A stretch of 64,000 nucleotides of DNA from Telmatactis stephensoni. Its lineage: Eukaryota; Cnidaria; Anthozoa; Actiniaria; Isophelliidae. The translations under genes and the position numbers were made by a program. The notes beneath the pieces were generated by a model, which worked only from the letters and a program-made list of their open reading frames with translations, was not told the origin of the DNA and did not search any database. The stretch's first letter is position 1; the number at the start of each line of letters is the position of its first letter. Positions 34,437-44,229 of this stretch are shown here, piece by piece. The stretch spans positions 489,501-553,500 of the forward strand of contig JALIZF010001688.1 of assembly GCA_029948255.1 (NCBI GenBank), given 5' to 3'.

Positions 34437-34690
34437 CGTTTTTCGTCTGATTTCAGCAAGTGGAATTTTCTTCCAGACACCTTGAATGTCTTCAGCTCAA
34501 ATTGTCCCTCATTTGTTACTACAGCCTTCTCACGTGTTGACTCGATGACTGGCACACCAAGGTCGTACATACCACTTTGAACTCTTTCTTGAATTTCTTT
34601 CTTGATTTCACTGTTAGGCTCTTGCTACTGGAACAGAAATTTCCCCTCCAGGCTGCTTGAGTAACCTCCTTATCCTCACTTGGTCTAAAT
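34437..34690 (-). pseudogene. Unrecognised coding exon
   Basis: Minus-strand reading VRIRRLLKQPGGEISVPVAR then, one frame over, NSEIKKEIQERVQSGMYDLG and FELKTFKVSGRKFHLLKSDE to a stop. Composition is protein-like and a single frameshift breaks it. No family recognised. Confidence 0.35.
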
Positions 34691-35065
34691 TCAGAAGAAA
34701 ACAGGTTATTAGAACATCACTTTTAGTGAGTAGCCTCCATCATTAAAGATTATTTAACTCATTGTTATTTATGATTGCCCTCAATCACAGTTTCGCTAAA
34801 ATGGTATGTGGGCCAATGGCGGAAAAATAGTGTTCTATTACCTAAGAGTGTGGTGGATGGGTTTGCTGACCTTGATGAACTTTGTACCACAGGTTGCAGA
34901 ATTCGTAGCATTTGTTCTTTTGGAGAAGATCATTGTCCCCCAAATAATCATTGGAATGGAGGGTTTATCTTTATTCTTTAATCTTTAATAAATATACTCC
35001 TATCGAGATTAACGAAGAATATGAAGAATAACTATATCTTTTAATAGAACTATCATTGAATTTCA

Positions 35066-35313
35066 GATTTTGCCCACTGACATGTTGAGTGGACTCTTTG
35101 TCAAGGTAAAATCTTCCAGAAACTGTGACAACTGTCCTGGTTCCAGAGATTGCAGGCTGTCGGTTGTTACAATGGCTGGTTCTGGTACAGAATGGAGTGC
35201 TTGAAATTCACAGTTGGTGGTTGCTGGCCACTTCGATTTTTGCACACTTTTTGCTTGTTTAGGACTGCTTGAATACATTTGTAATGTTTTTAGATGTCTG
35301 GGCCTTTTGCATG
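35066..35313 (-). pseudogene. Unrecognised coding exon with good splice acceptor
   Basis: After TTTTTGCAG on the minus strand the frame reads PCKRPRHLKTLQMYSSSPKQ and on to FLEDFTLTKSPLNMSVGKI, then a stop. It could belong with the exons at 34437 and 35815, but no domain is recognisable. Confidence 0.3.
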
Positions 35314-35814
35314 GCTGCAAAAATAAAGCGAAACATTGTTTCTAAGGAAGCATCCGAGCTGTATATCCAAATGTAACATAATCGTCAAGAGCATTCCTTG
35401 TTTAAGTATTGAATTCTAGTTTTGCCATTATGTTTATGGTTTAAAATGTTGTTTTATCTACCTTTGAAAATAAAATCTCTTTGTTTCTTTGTGATTTCTT
35501 CGAAATCCTTTCCATTAAAAGACTTTTCAGCCAAAACTCACGGCATCCTCGCAACAAGCACGTTGAAATGCGTTTCCTGGCTTGATTGACCTTGGGTCAA
35601 CCTCATGTTTTCTTTTCTTTCTCCTCAATACACATTTAGAGGTAAACCCGAGAAAACTAAGAGATCATTAATTTCTAGAAAAGCTTTGAATTATTATAAT
35701 TTGATTTGAATACCAGAAAAATGCCATCATTTATGCATGACTAATATTATTATACATGTAAATTTAACAAGTATAAGGAATATATATCATTTTATGCATA
35801 TATGCATGCCATGT

Positions 35815-36015
35815 TTATCTTCTAACTCTGAATATTCTGAGTAGAATATGTCCATCATTGTTTTCTGTGACATGCAAGTTGCTTAGAAATAAAGGATATG
35901 GCACTGCATCACTAGACAGAATAACTGGTATTAATTTCTTCAAGAGATCAGCTCTTGGGGGGGACTCATATATAAGAGGATGAGGATGCTCATCGGAAAT
36001 TCTAAGAATGACCCC
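35815..36015 (-). pseudogene. Unrecognised coding exon
   Basis: Minus-strand frame VILRISDEHPHPLIYESPPR ... LLKKLIPVILSSDAVPYPLF ... DGHILLRIFRVRR ending in a stop. Well-balanced residue use suggests a real former exon. Family unknown. Confidence 0.35.
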
Positions 36016-36468
36016 TAAAAGGTACAAAAGTCATATTCAGGTGGGCTTGGCAATACATGTTTTTTACCCCTAAAAGGTACCAACTCAAAAAAAGTCTTCA
36101 AATGCCTTCCACTTACAAAGTTTCTGAGGACATTGTCATAAATCTTTAACCTATTTCTAAGAAACTAACAAATCAAGCAAAAGCAGAAAAAGTAACAAAT
36201 CAATTAATATATGTTATTTACATACTAAGTCCGCAGGAGTGTTTGATCACCAACCACCTTGATTCTGTAATAAAAACATAATATATATATAAGTTCAGTT
36301 CAAATTAAAATAGGTAAGATACCCTTCTGCTCACTCTACCAGTTGCTGTTAAAATGTTGTCTACTTGTCTTTCATCATCTTCACTATATCACTATATCAG
36401 TCATCATGGTGTTGCACTAGCATCTTTTACTTGGCGCAAACGATCTGTTGATAAATGTGGATTGTTCC

Positions 36469-37089
36469 TCAATTCAGTGATAACAGTTGATTTGTGGCGT
36501 TCACTGAATCCTGGAATGTGCATAGTGTTTTTTTCTTTGCACTGCACTCTGTGCCTTCAGACTCTTTGTTAACTTGGTCCAGCAAGGGATTCACAATATG
36601 TCTAATATCACCACTTTCCATGATATTGTCTGTTTCTGGATGTTCATCATCGTTTTCTTGCAACATATCACATGAGCTATTATGTTCTTCATTCTTTCGA
36701 AGGTTCTCTAGTTCCTCCTCAGTTGCCATTCCCCCAAGGGAGTCTTTAAAACCAATATAAAATATTGGCCTGTTGAACCATTTTCTGTTATCATCAACAT
36801 CATCACTGCCACCACTACTAACATTATCATTATCAACATTGTCATCTCTATCACTATTATGGCTACCAGCATTGTCATCTACATCATCACCCCTAGCACT
36901 GTCACCACTACTCCCATTATCATCATCATTACGATTTCTGTCACCACTGCTACCATCATTGTCTTCATTGGTATCATTATCCCTATCATTGTCTGTACTA
37001 CTACCATCGTCATCATCACCATCATCCTTATCACTGTAATTACTACTACCATTGTCATCATCAGCGCCATTAAATCGAAAGATACCCAT
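36469..37089 (-). CDS. Acidic Asp/Asn/Ser repeat exon
   Basis: A 206-residue open minus-strand frame. The first half is a GAT/GAC/AGT triplet-rich array encoding runs of D, N, S and G. The second half is ordinary (YIGFKDSLGGMATEEELENL ... SGDIRHIVNPLLDQVNKE). The repeat half may have grown by slippage. Whether it is translated is unclear; no domain recognised. Confidence 0.35.
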   Translation of the reverse strand: MGIFRFNGADDDNGSSNYSDKDDGDDDDGSSTDNDRDNDTNEDNDGSSGDRNRNDDDNGSSGDSARGDDVDDNAGSHNSDRDDNVDNDNVSSGGSDDVDDNRKWFNRPIFYIGFKDSLGGMATEEELENLRKNEEHNSSCDMLQENDDEHPETDNIMESGDIRHIVNPLLDQVNKESEGTECSAKKKTLCTFQDSVNATNQLLSLN

Positions 37090-37545
37090 TTATTTGTGTT
37101 TAGCAGCATGTTAGGTATTCAAAGAGATTGATGATGTATTACAATGTTCAAAAATTTAAAATTTTTCTTTTTAAGAGTGCCCTAGTCATTATTTTGTTTA
37201 GGAATTGTTCCGCGAGTATCATTTTCAGTTTTCGTTCCCTTTCAGTAAAAAGGAAAGCAAAAAGGACCAGAATAATCGGAACAAAATTTGTATGAAAGGA
37301 ACGCAATATCCATTGATCAGAACAAATTTGTCAATTATCAGATCATTAGTTCCGAATCACTATAAAGATAGGAACAATTGTTCCTTTGTAATATTTACGA
37401 TCATTTTAATTTTATAATTAAACGAGACTTACCTGTAAGTTGAAGTTTGATGATAATTCTACTGAACCATGAAGTCAGAGGGAGATTACGTGAGATTGCA
37501 CAACTTGCTAGCTCAGCTCAATTTTCAAAATTCGGATGGACACAA

Positions 37546-39720
37546 TTACAAAGTTATTTTGGGCCGGGTTAGCCAAGATATTACCTCAAGAATGACAGGG
37601 TGGGCATGAAGTCTTTCAATCTCTGTATCAACAAATTGTTGTTCAGTTTTTGTAACTATAATTTCTTTAGGTTTCCTTATTTGGTATGGGCTTCTATTTA
37701 GCCATTCAATTTTACACCCTTCAACTATCTGCAACATACTTGTATCCGATGAAATAGCTTTCCATTCATTTATAATTTTTTTTATTCTGCCTGCTGCAAA
37801 TGAATTTGCTTGATCACCTGATTTAGGCATTATGGATTTCACACTAACCTTACAGACAGTATACCCACGATCTACTTCTCTCCTTTCCCCTCCTCTTTCT
37901 TTTTCTGGGAGTACGAGTGGTTTCTGTTGTTGTACCACTCTTTTGTTGTATCCGCCTCTCCAGACAATTTTCTGCCCTTTTTTTGAATACCCGACTTTCT
38001 TGTGTGAATCGTGACCATAGTATGAGGTCTTGCAGTGTTTTGGGTTGTCAAGTAAGCGATTTCCTACCCTGTTGGTAGTATTAATATCTTTAATTTTCTG
38101 TGGCAGATTATCACCAAACAGTAAGGCGGTTGCTTGCAGTTGTTCAGAACATCTTTGTTGATAAGACCTATTTAGGTCCGGCTTGATAAGGTCACGTCTC
38201 CTGTGATTTAGGTCACAATTTGCATGAGTAATCAAAGCAATACTGTTAAGAATGGTTTTTGTAGCATCCTTATCTGTCTGACACAATTTGTCAGCCACTT
38301 GTGTTAAGCCAGAAATGGCTTTTAGCAGCACCGCCTGTACTTTTTGGAATTTAACGTCACGACTACATGTAGTCGATGTAACTTTCCCCCATATTTCAGG
38401 GTTGACTTTTGTGGCTACTAATTTTTCACAATTTTTGGGGCGGTTGAACTTATTAAGCTTCTCTTTCAAAAGCTTGTCAGTAAGTTTAGTTCGCGCCATT
38501 TTGTTGACGATTCCCGTCAACTGCTTTTGCACCGACGGTCCACACTTTTCCTCAAGGTATTATTCCTCCTCGAGTTCACAGAAAATATTGACATTGTCAT
38601 CATCCTCAGGCTTATCCTTATCGTCTAAACCTGGAGTTGCTTTGAGTAACTCATCAATGTCGTCCTCTACATCGTGCGAGCTGACACTCGAGCCAGAGAC
38701 ACTTTTGTACCTGTTACGTTTAGGGGACGAAGCCCTCGATGGGCTTTTGCCTCTCTTGGAGGATGTTCCTTCTTTGATCATGACTGTGAGTTCACTGAAG
38801 CCAGCCTTCATGGCCTCTATGATTAGGGACTTTAAGATACACCGACTACGGACTACGTACTACGGTTGGACGTGTGCGTTTTTTGTCTGGAGAACTGGAC
38901 CGAGTACATAACAGGAGCTCGAAAATTTAGATCGAAGATAATACACTACAGAAAACAGACTACAGACAATGAAACTTAGGAAAGCAAATTTGTGTTTTAG
39001 CACGCTTTTTCTGTCAGTCGCTTAAGAATTCCTTCTCTTATGGACAATTTAGCAGATAAACTTCTGGACCTTCAGAGATACAGAAAGATGATTTTAGTTT
39101 GTATTTTATTGCAACATTTGTCTTTATTCTGATATACTGGTTATACAATGATTTTTTTCCTCAAATTCTTCGATTCAGAGGAATTCAAACTTACAAATAA
39201 ACAGTTTGTACAAATAAACACTAACCTGCTAGAAAAACGAAAGGGAAAGAGAGTGTTTGGCTTCATTTGTGAAAAGCAATTTGGCGGTATGAGAACGAGT
39301 AAATACGACCATGATCTTTCCATTGATTTGAGGTCATAATTCTCCTTAAATTCAGCTAAAACCTGGATTAACTTGTAGTTTGAGTGTAGAAAATTAAAAA
39401 TCGTTGATTTTTCTTCTTTGTTCTGCCAATTTTCATTGCCTATTTGTGGTTCCGTAGTCCGACTTCTCACCGTCGTGAGCTCGCGACAGTAGGTGAGATA
39501 ATGATATGCGTCTCGTTCCAGTCCCAAAGTGCCTCTCGTCCATAGTCCGTAGTCCGTAGTCGGCACATCTTAAAGTCCCTATTGTCTCAACTCCTGTACC
39601 TTTAATACCTGGCGGTCCTGCAGCCACACTTGCAAAATCGCTCGACACCAAGCCACCATCTTCGTGTACATTTGTATCCTCAAAATCTATGACATTGGCT
39701 TTTGAGGAGTCGTTTCCCTA
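37546..39720 (-). pseudogene. DIRS-type retroelement Gag region, interrupted by a MITE
   Basis: Minus-strand reading: VIDFEDTNVHEDGGLVSSDF, SVAAGPPGIKGTGVET, then (after a 756-bp MITE) IIEAMKAGFSELTVMIKEG, an acidic Ser-rich stretch and one in-frame TAA at about 38561. A long frame follows with MARTKLTDKLLKEKLNKFNR, ATKVNPEIWGKV, KVQAVLLKAISGLTQVADKL, FAAGRIKKIINEWKAI and VEGCKIEW. This is the Gag-to-RT lead-in of DIRS/Ngaro-like elements. The copy stops at 37546 before any RT, so it is 3'-truncated. Confidence 0.72.
38825..39580. mobile_element. MITE in the DIRS Gag, ATT duplication
   Basis: Ends AGGGACTTTAAGATACACCG and CGGCACATCTTAAAGTCCCT are inverted. The trinucleotide ATT occurs at 38822-38824 and 39581-39583. 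Removing 759 bp restores ...GVETIIEAMKAG... in the Gag frame. The 3-bp duplication would suit a Harbinger derivative. Confidence 0.85.
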
Positions 39721-39722
39721 GC

Positions 39723-40055
39723 TTACCCCAGCAGATTTCTGCTTGGGTTCCTGTGACCTTCTAATACTTTTTCCAGCGCTTGGAGTTTTGGCAGTTTTGC
39801 CCTTTGTCTTCTTGCCGCGTTTTCAGAACTGTTTTCTGAATTAGCGGTATTTGATTGGAACCCGTCTAAAGTTTGGAATTTCAACCCGCTTTGACTTCCT
39901 GTGTGCGGTTCCCCGCATGCATTGAGCAGAGCTAGCAAATTGTGCAATCTCACGTGATTGTCCAATGACGTAATGTTGAGGTAGAATTGTGTCTGAGCAT
40001 GCCTAACATCTTTAAACACGTCCATGTAGGCGCAGACGTGCTTAAGCGTGCCCAA
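39723..40055 (-). pseudogene. Putative start of the DIRS-like Gag
   Basis: Open minus-strand frame of 110 residues ending LQALEKVLEGHRNPSRNLLG. It lies directly upstream of the Gag segment, with a frameshift or short intron near 39715. Its first codons fall inside the decamer array, so the true start may be the second Met (MDVFKDVRHAQ). Confidence 0.4.
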
Positions 40056-40254
40056 GCATGTTTAAACACGTCCAAACGTGTTTAGACATGACCAAACGTG
40101 TTTAGACCTGCCCAAACATGTTTTAACATGCCCAGACATGTTTAAACAAGCCCAGACATGCCTAGACAAGCCCAAACATGCCTAGACATGTTTAAGCATA
40201 CTTAACATGCACGTTGGTTTCTCACTGAATCAGCAAAATAGGACAAACATGTTT
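39995..40254. promoter_or_regulatory. Phased array of p53-family half-sites
   Basis: From about 40034 to 40203 the sequence falls into consecutive 10-bp units without spacers. Units matching RRRCWWGYYY exactly start at 40054, 40114, 40134, 40144, 40154, 40164, 40174 and 40184; isolated exact copies start at 39995 and 40245. The other units differ mostly at one position. AGACATGCCT next to AGACAAGCCC (40154-40173) is a full p53-type site. It sits immediately 5' of the DIRS-like Gag on the minus strand. Whether any p53-family protein uses it is inference. Confidence 0.6.
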
Positions 40255-40354
40255 GATCATGCACTGTCTTGTACATTAGTGATTGGTCGAGATAGAGGTC
40301 CTAATCTTTGGAGATTAAGCATATATTATGTATTTCGTGCATTCACTGTTAAGT

Positions 40355-42130
40355 ATGAGTAACCAGGCAAAGAGTAACATTGACTGGTCCAAGCACGATG
40401 GTTTATTCCATTGTCCAGTCGAAAAATGCACATATGAAGGTTTTTCAAGCCAAAGAGGTTGTAGAAAGTACGTCAAAAACAACTTGGTTCTTGGGTCTAT
40501 TACTTTGATTCAAAGCCCGATATAAGTACTAAAACAAAGCAGCAAGATTTGGAGAGAAAAGACCAATGTTTGCAGCATTTGACATCAATTGTACAATTGG
40601 AAAATAATTTGAAGAATGGATAACTGGCAGTGGTGACGGCTGTAAAAGTCCAAAGCAGGACCATCAGATCTTACGAAGAAGTACCTCAAGTTTTGCTGCG
40701 AAGATGGTAACGAAGAAGAAGTTTTGGGATGGGATTTATTAGATTACAGTTTGAGTTCTCCAAATTTTCTTTTCATTTGTTGATGCCATGGAAACTGATT
40801 GGGGACTCGGTAATTCTGGTTGAATTGCCTATTTAGACTCGATTAGTGACTAATCGATTTTTGAAAAGTTGGAGTTGTTTCAGAAACTGTTCTATGAAAT
40901 ATATCGTCGACTGAAATTTATTTGAAATGTACCCACAAAACAGTTTCCAAAATGAGAAGATTGCAGTGGACTAGCGATTTAGACATTGAAACTTTAGAAA
41001 CCAAGGGACACTTAGCAATGCTAGATGAACTTTTGCACATCTTCCCAGATATGATGCTGTGACAAAAGTGTGCAAAGAAAATTGAAGCCCACTCAAGTAT
41101 ATTAAGGCTTGGGTTGTGATCTATTTGTATGAATTTTAGGTTTTATGAATCTCACGACTTATCCAATGTGGAAATCTCCATATTTTGGTAATTTTCAGTA
41201 AGTATCCATCGACTGAAATTTTTTCCATAAGTGTTGACTTTTTGTTGGGGTGTCACGTGACTTGCTGGACCATGTTTTTCACTGAAAAATTTCAATTAGA
41301 AATGGGGTACACAACAAACATTTCATTATTTATGAATTGCATGTTTTCATGTTTCTTTCGGAAAGGACTTTCCAAATCAGCCTTTTCCATTTGGAAAAAT
41401 AGCTCACATAAAGAGTTTTTTAAGAAAATAGGTCACGTGACCTAATTTGCATATATGTTTTTCTCAAATATCTCCTTTCTCAACATCGATAGACCACATG
41501 CAAAGGCTAATTCATATATGTGCTCTAAGTACCTTTAGAACAATGTGGATTTCAGCTTCATTTAATGAGGCTTTGTACTCCCCATTTTCAAAAACCCGTT
41601 TTTGCTGCCTTAAATACTTCGTCTCAATCTGTCACATTTTTTTTATCTACAGCTCCCATAAAAATATTGATGCAATATCTCTAAAAGCAAGAGAATTATT
41701 TAAGAAACAAAATTCTGGCTAATTGGCAGACCACCCAAGCCTTAATATACTTGAGCACCTGCGAGTATGTTCTCGTCACACGGAAAGGACAACAGTACAC
41801 GAGAATTGGCCAGCTGATGAGCAAATTTATTCCCCTGACCAGATATCACCAAATTGTCTTCAACAACTGACCAGTGGCAAACAAGAATCGATGACCGAAG
41901 ATCAAAAACACACCTCCGTTGTTGCAAAAGTCCATGATCAAAAATGACGATTGCGTGATGTGGCCACGAAAGCTCGCGAATGTTTGCACAAATTACATGG
42001 TGCAAAGGGATCCCAATTGGAAGGGGAAGTTTCCTCCAGACTTAGCTCTGATGCAAGTTCTACTTCTTCACCCTGTAACGCAGGAAACTTTCACATCTTT
42101 AGATTCAGTCACAATTTACTTTATTACTGA
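40355..42130 (+). pseudogene. C2H2-finger, recombinase-like gene, split by a MITE
   Basis: Start MSNQAKSNIDWSKHDGLF, then a C2H2-type finger (CPVEKCTYEGFSSQRGCRK, second ligand His changed or shifted). Fragments downstream in other frames include GCKSPKQDHQILRRS, AYLDSISDLIDFRK and ARRTFAHLPRYDAVTKVCKE. After the MITE (41092-41755) the reading resumes CEYVLVTRKGQQYTRIGQLM, LTRYHQIV, DQKHTSVVAKVHDQK and RDVATKARECLHKLHGAKGS. I recall this order from a cnidarian family with a recombinase-like C-terminus. Many shifts and stops. Confidence 0.5.
41092..41755. mobile_element. MITE with CTCAAGTATATTAAGGCTTG ends
   Basis: Left end CTCAAGTATATTAAGGCTTG (41092) is mirrored by CAAGCCTTAATATACTTGAG (ending 41755). 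The only shared flank I can see is CA. The interior is non-coding, and the host coding sequence resumes right after it. Confidence 0.85.
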
Positions 42131-42406
42131 CAACAAAGACCTAGTGTATCAATAATTGGCATTAGCTAAAGGTCTAATTACAACGGAGTATAATATTCAA
42201 TTCAAAATACATTCCACTGCAGTGTAGGCGACCAATAAATAGATCCTTCATAATGAATACTGATACATGATGAGCAAAATATATCTCTAGCTAGAAGGTA
42301 CAAGTAAATAAACGATTAATCTCACCCTGACAGCAGCCAGTTATTACCTAACAAAGTGAAAAAAACATGGTTTAATCATCTTGTTGTGACATATGATGGT
42401 CACTCC

Positions 42407-44226
42407 CTAATTCGTCTTCTTTAATTTGATGCTACATTGAAAGAGCTCAGACTGTTCTTCCTTACTTAACCCTTCGTCTTTGTCACCTTCAACAACTGCA
42501 TCACCAGGGATGGCATCAATGGGATAGGTTGAAGATCTTTTCAGGAAGTTTTTGGAAGAAGTATTTGTTTGAACGTGCATTGTCATGCGATTAACATGGG
42601 ACATCGATTTATAAATCCCCTCAGTGTGGCAAATTTCATGTTGTGCACTGTCCAGCCTATATTTAGGAGAATGATAAAGGATAGCAATTAAACAAGAGCT
42701 TGAGCAACCAATGGTGTAAAATATGTGAATATCTAACCTCCCTGGGTTAAGATCTTCCAGACGTCGATGTCCATGATTCGAACGTGCGCTTTGTCGATGA
42801 ACATAACCTCGGTTTCTTTTGTGATCGTTCCCTTTTTGAAACTACGTTGTTTGGTTACTCTGGCAATGTTGTTGGGTGAAATGATGCTTAGCAATGGCGC
42901 AAAGAAACTTGTCTTGCCGCTGTCTGCGGCACCTATAAGACATGGCACCTATCAGAAGGAAACAACCCAAATAAATAGTGATTTGCTAGAAATTGTTCAA
43001 GGACTAGTGAATGTTGGCACATTGACTTACCTTACGATCGTATGCCACTAACGCTCTAGGGCTGATCTTCCCCATTTTGTCTTTGGATACATGATTCTCC
43101 ACGAATTTCTTGGCACTCATACTCAAACACCAACCATGATTGACTTTGATTCAATCGTAGTTGATCTCCAACTGATGAATTAGGGAGCATTCATTTTTTA
43201 GGAGGGGGGGTGGTCCGGAGGAATTGCAGGAATCAAATACAAAAAAATGCAAGCCCCCAAGGTAAGGAATTGAACTATATTAATGACCCACCCCACTTCC
43301 AAATATGAAAATAGGGTCCCTTGACCTGGTTTAACTTTCAGAAAAACATGACCCACCCCCTTTCATAGAGTAAATTTCTTTTGGCCCACCCCTCAATTCC
43401 TCCAGCCCACCCCCCCCCCCCCCCCCTTGCTAAAAAATGATCCCTAATAGTTGAGATTCGGGTTGTTTTACCTTGTCTTTGATTTTGGATCCATGGTGAA
43501 CAAGACGACCCTTTAAATGCTCGTTCCTTTAGAGAGTGCCAATGAATTAGTTCACGCTTCATCTGGGAGAAATTGTGGACTTGGCATTGGGATTCTTTCT
43601 GTAGATGGACCCTTTGTAAATGGCATATTGTAAGCGTCTCATGATCCTTTCAATATTGTTGAGAAGCTTTAGTAATCTCATATGGCATATCGTTTTTTAC
43701 ATGCGAAAACATGTGGGACTTGATTTCCACGTCACATTCAATGAGTTTCCTTCTCAATGGAACGACCGTGACTGGTGCGCCATTCAGAGACTCGTAGGCC
43801 AGCCAGTAGGTGATGACGGGATAGCGTCCTTTTTCCAACTACTATGTTAATGGCCATTTCATTCAGTGATTCTTGGCTTGCCATTGGTTCATGTTTACCT
43901 TCATAACAATAATGATAAAAATAATTTATTACTCTTAATTATTTCAAGGAATTTGATCAAGAGCACTTACCTTGCAGTGCCTCACAAGAGGAAATGGCAG
44001 AGAAGAATAAAGCCACAATGGTTAATTCTTTTACAGCACTGTCGCATTCTTCTTGTTTTTCGCAAATTAATTTCCATGCTCTCATCAGTTCTTGTTCCAC
44101 ATGGCAAACAACTTTAGCGGATATAATTGAGTAATGATTGTACACTTCTGGGACAACATAACATGAGATGGTATCTCGATAAGACTTGCTATTATGTTGC
44201 CTTGCTGGGTGCCAGGCTGTCGACAT
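42407..44226 (-). pseudogene. SF3-helicase-like P-loop NTPase gene, multi-exon
   Basis: Likely exons on the minus strand: 43971-44226 (MSTAWHPARQHNSKSYRDT ... SCEALQ, GTAAG donor); about 43640-43850 (EKGRYPVITYWLAYESLNG); a frameshifted piece to about 43450; about 43031-43130 (VSKDKMGKISPRALVAYDRK); 42738-42948 with Walker A (LIGAADSGKTSFF) and a Walker B-like VMFIDKAH; and 42407-42645 (ICHTEGIYKSMSHVNRMT ... end). The P-loop exon resembles superfamily 3 helicases such as those of small DNA viruses and some transposons. Lys replaces the usual acidic residue after IDx in Walker B, and frames are broken elsewhere. A MITE lies in one intron. Confidence 0.5.
43180..43447. mobile_element. MITE with TTAGGGAGCATTCATTTTTT ends
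   Basis: Left TTAGGGAGCATTCATTTTTT and right AAAAAATGATCCCTAA are imperfect inverted copies with TA at both edges. It contains a run of 17 C at 43410-43426 and several CCACCCC words. Confidence 0.75.
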
Positions 44227-44229
44227 GTT

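Noticed and set aside
36773..37131. Ser/Leu- and Ile/Thr-rich plus-strand frames
   Set aside because: They are complements of the triplet-repeat array and have no complexity of their own.
40034..40203. CRISPR-like or bacterial iteron array
   Set aside because: Ten-bp units without spacers in a eukaryotic, intron-bearing window do not fit either.
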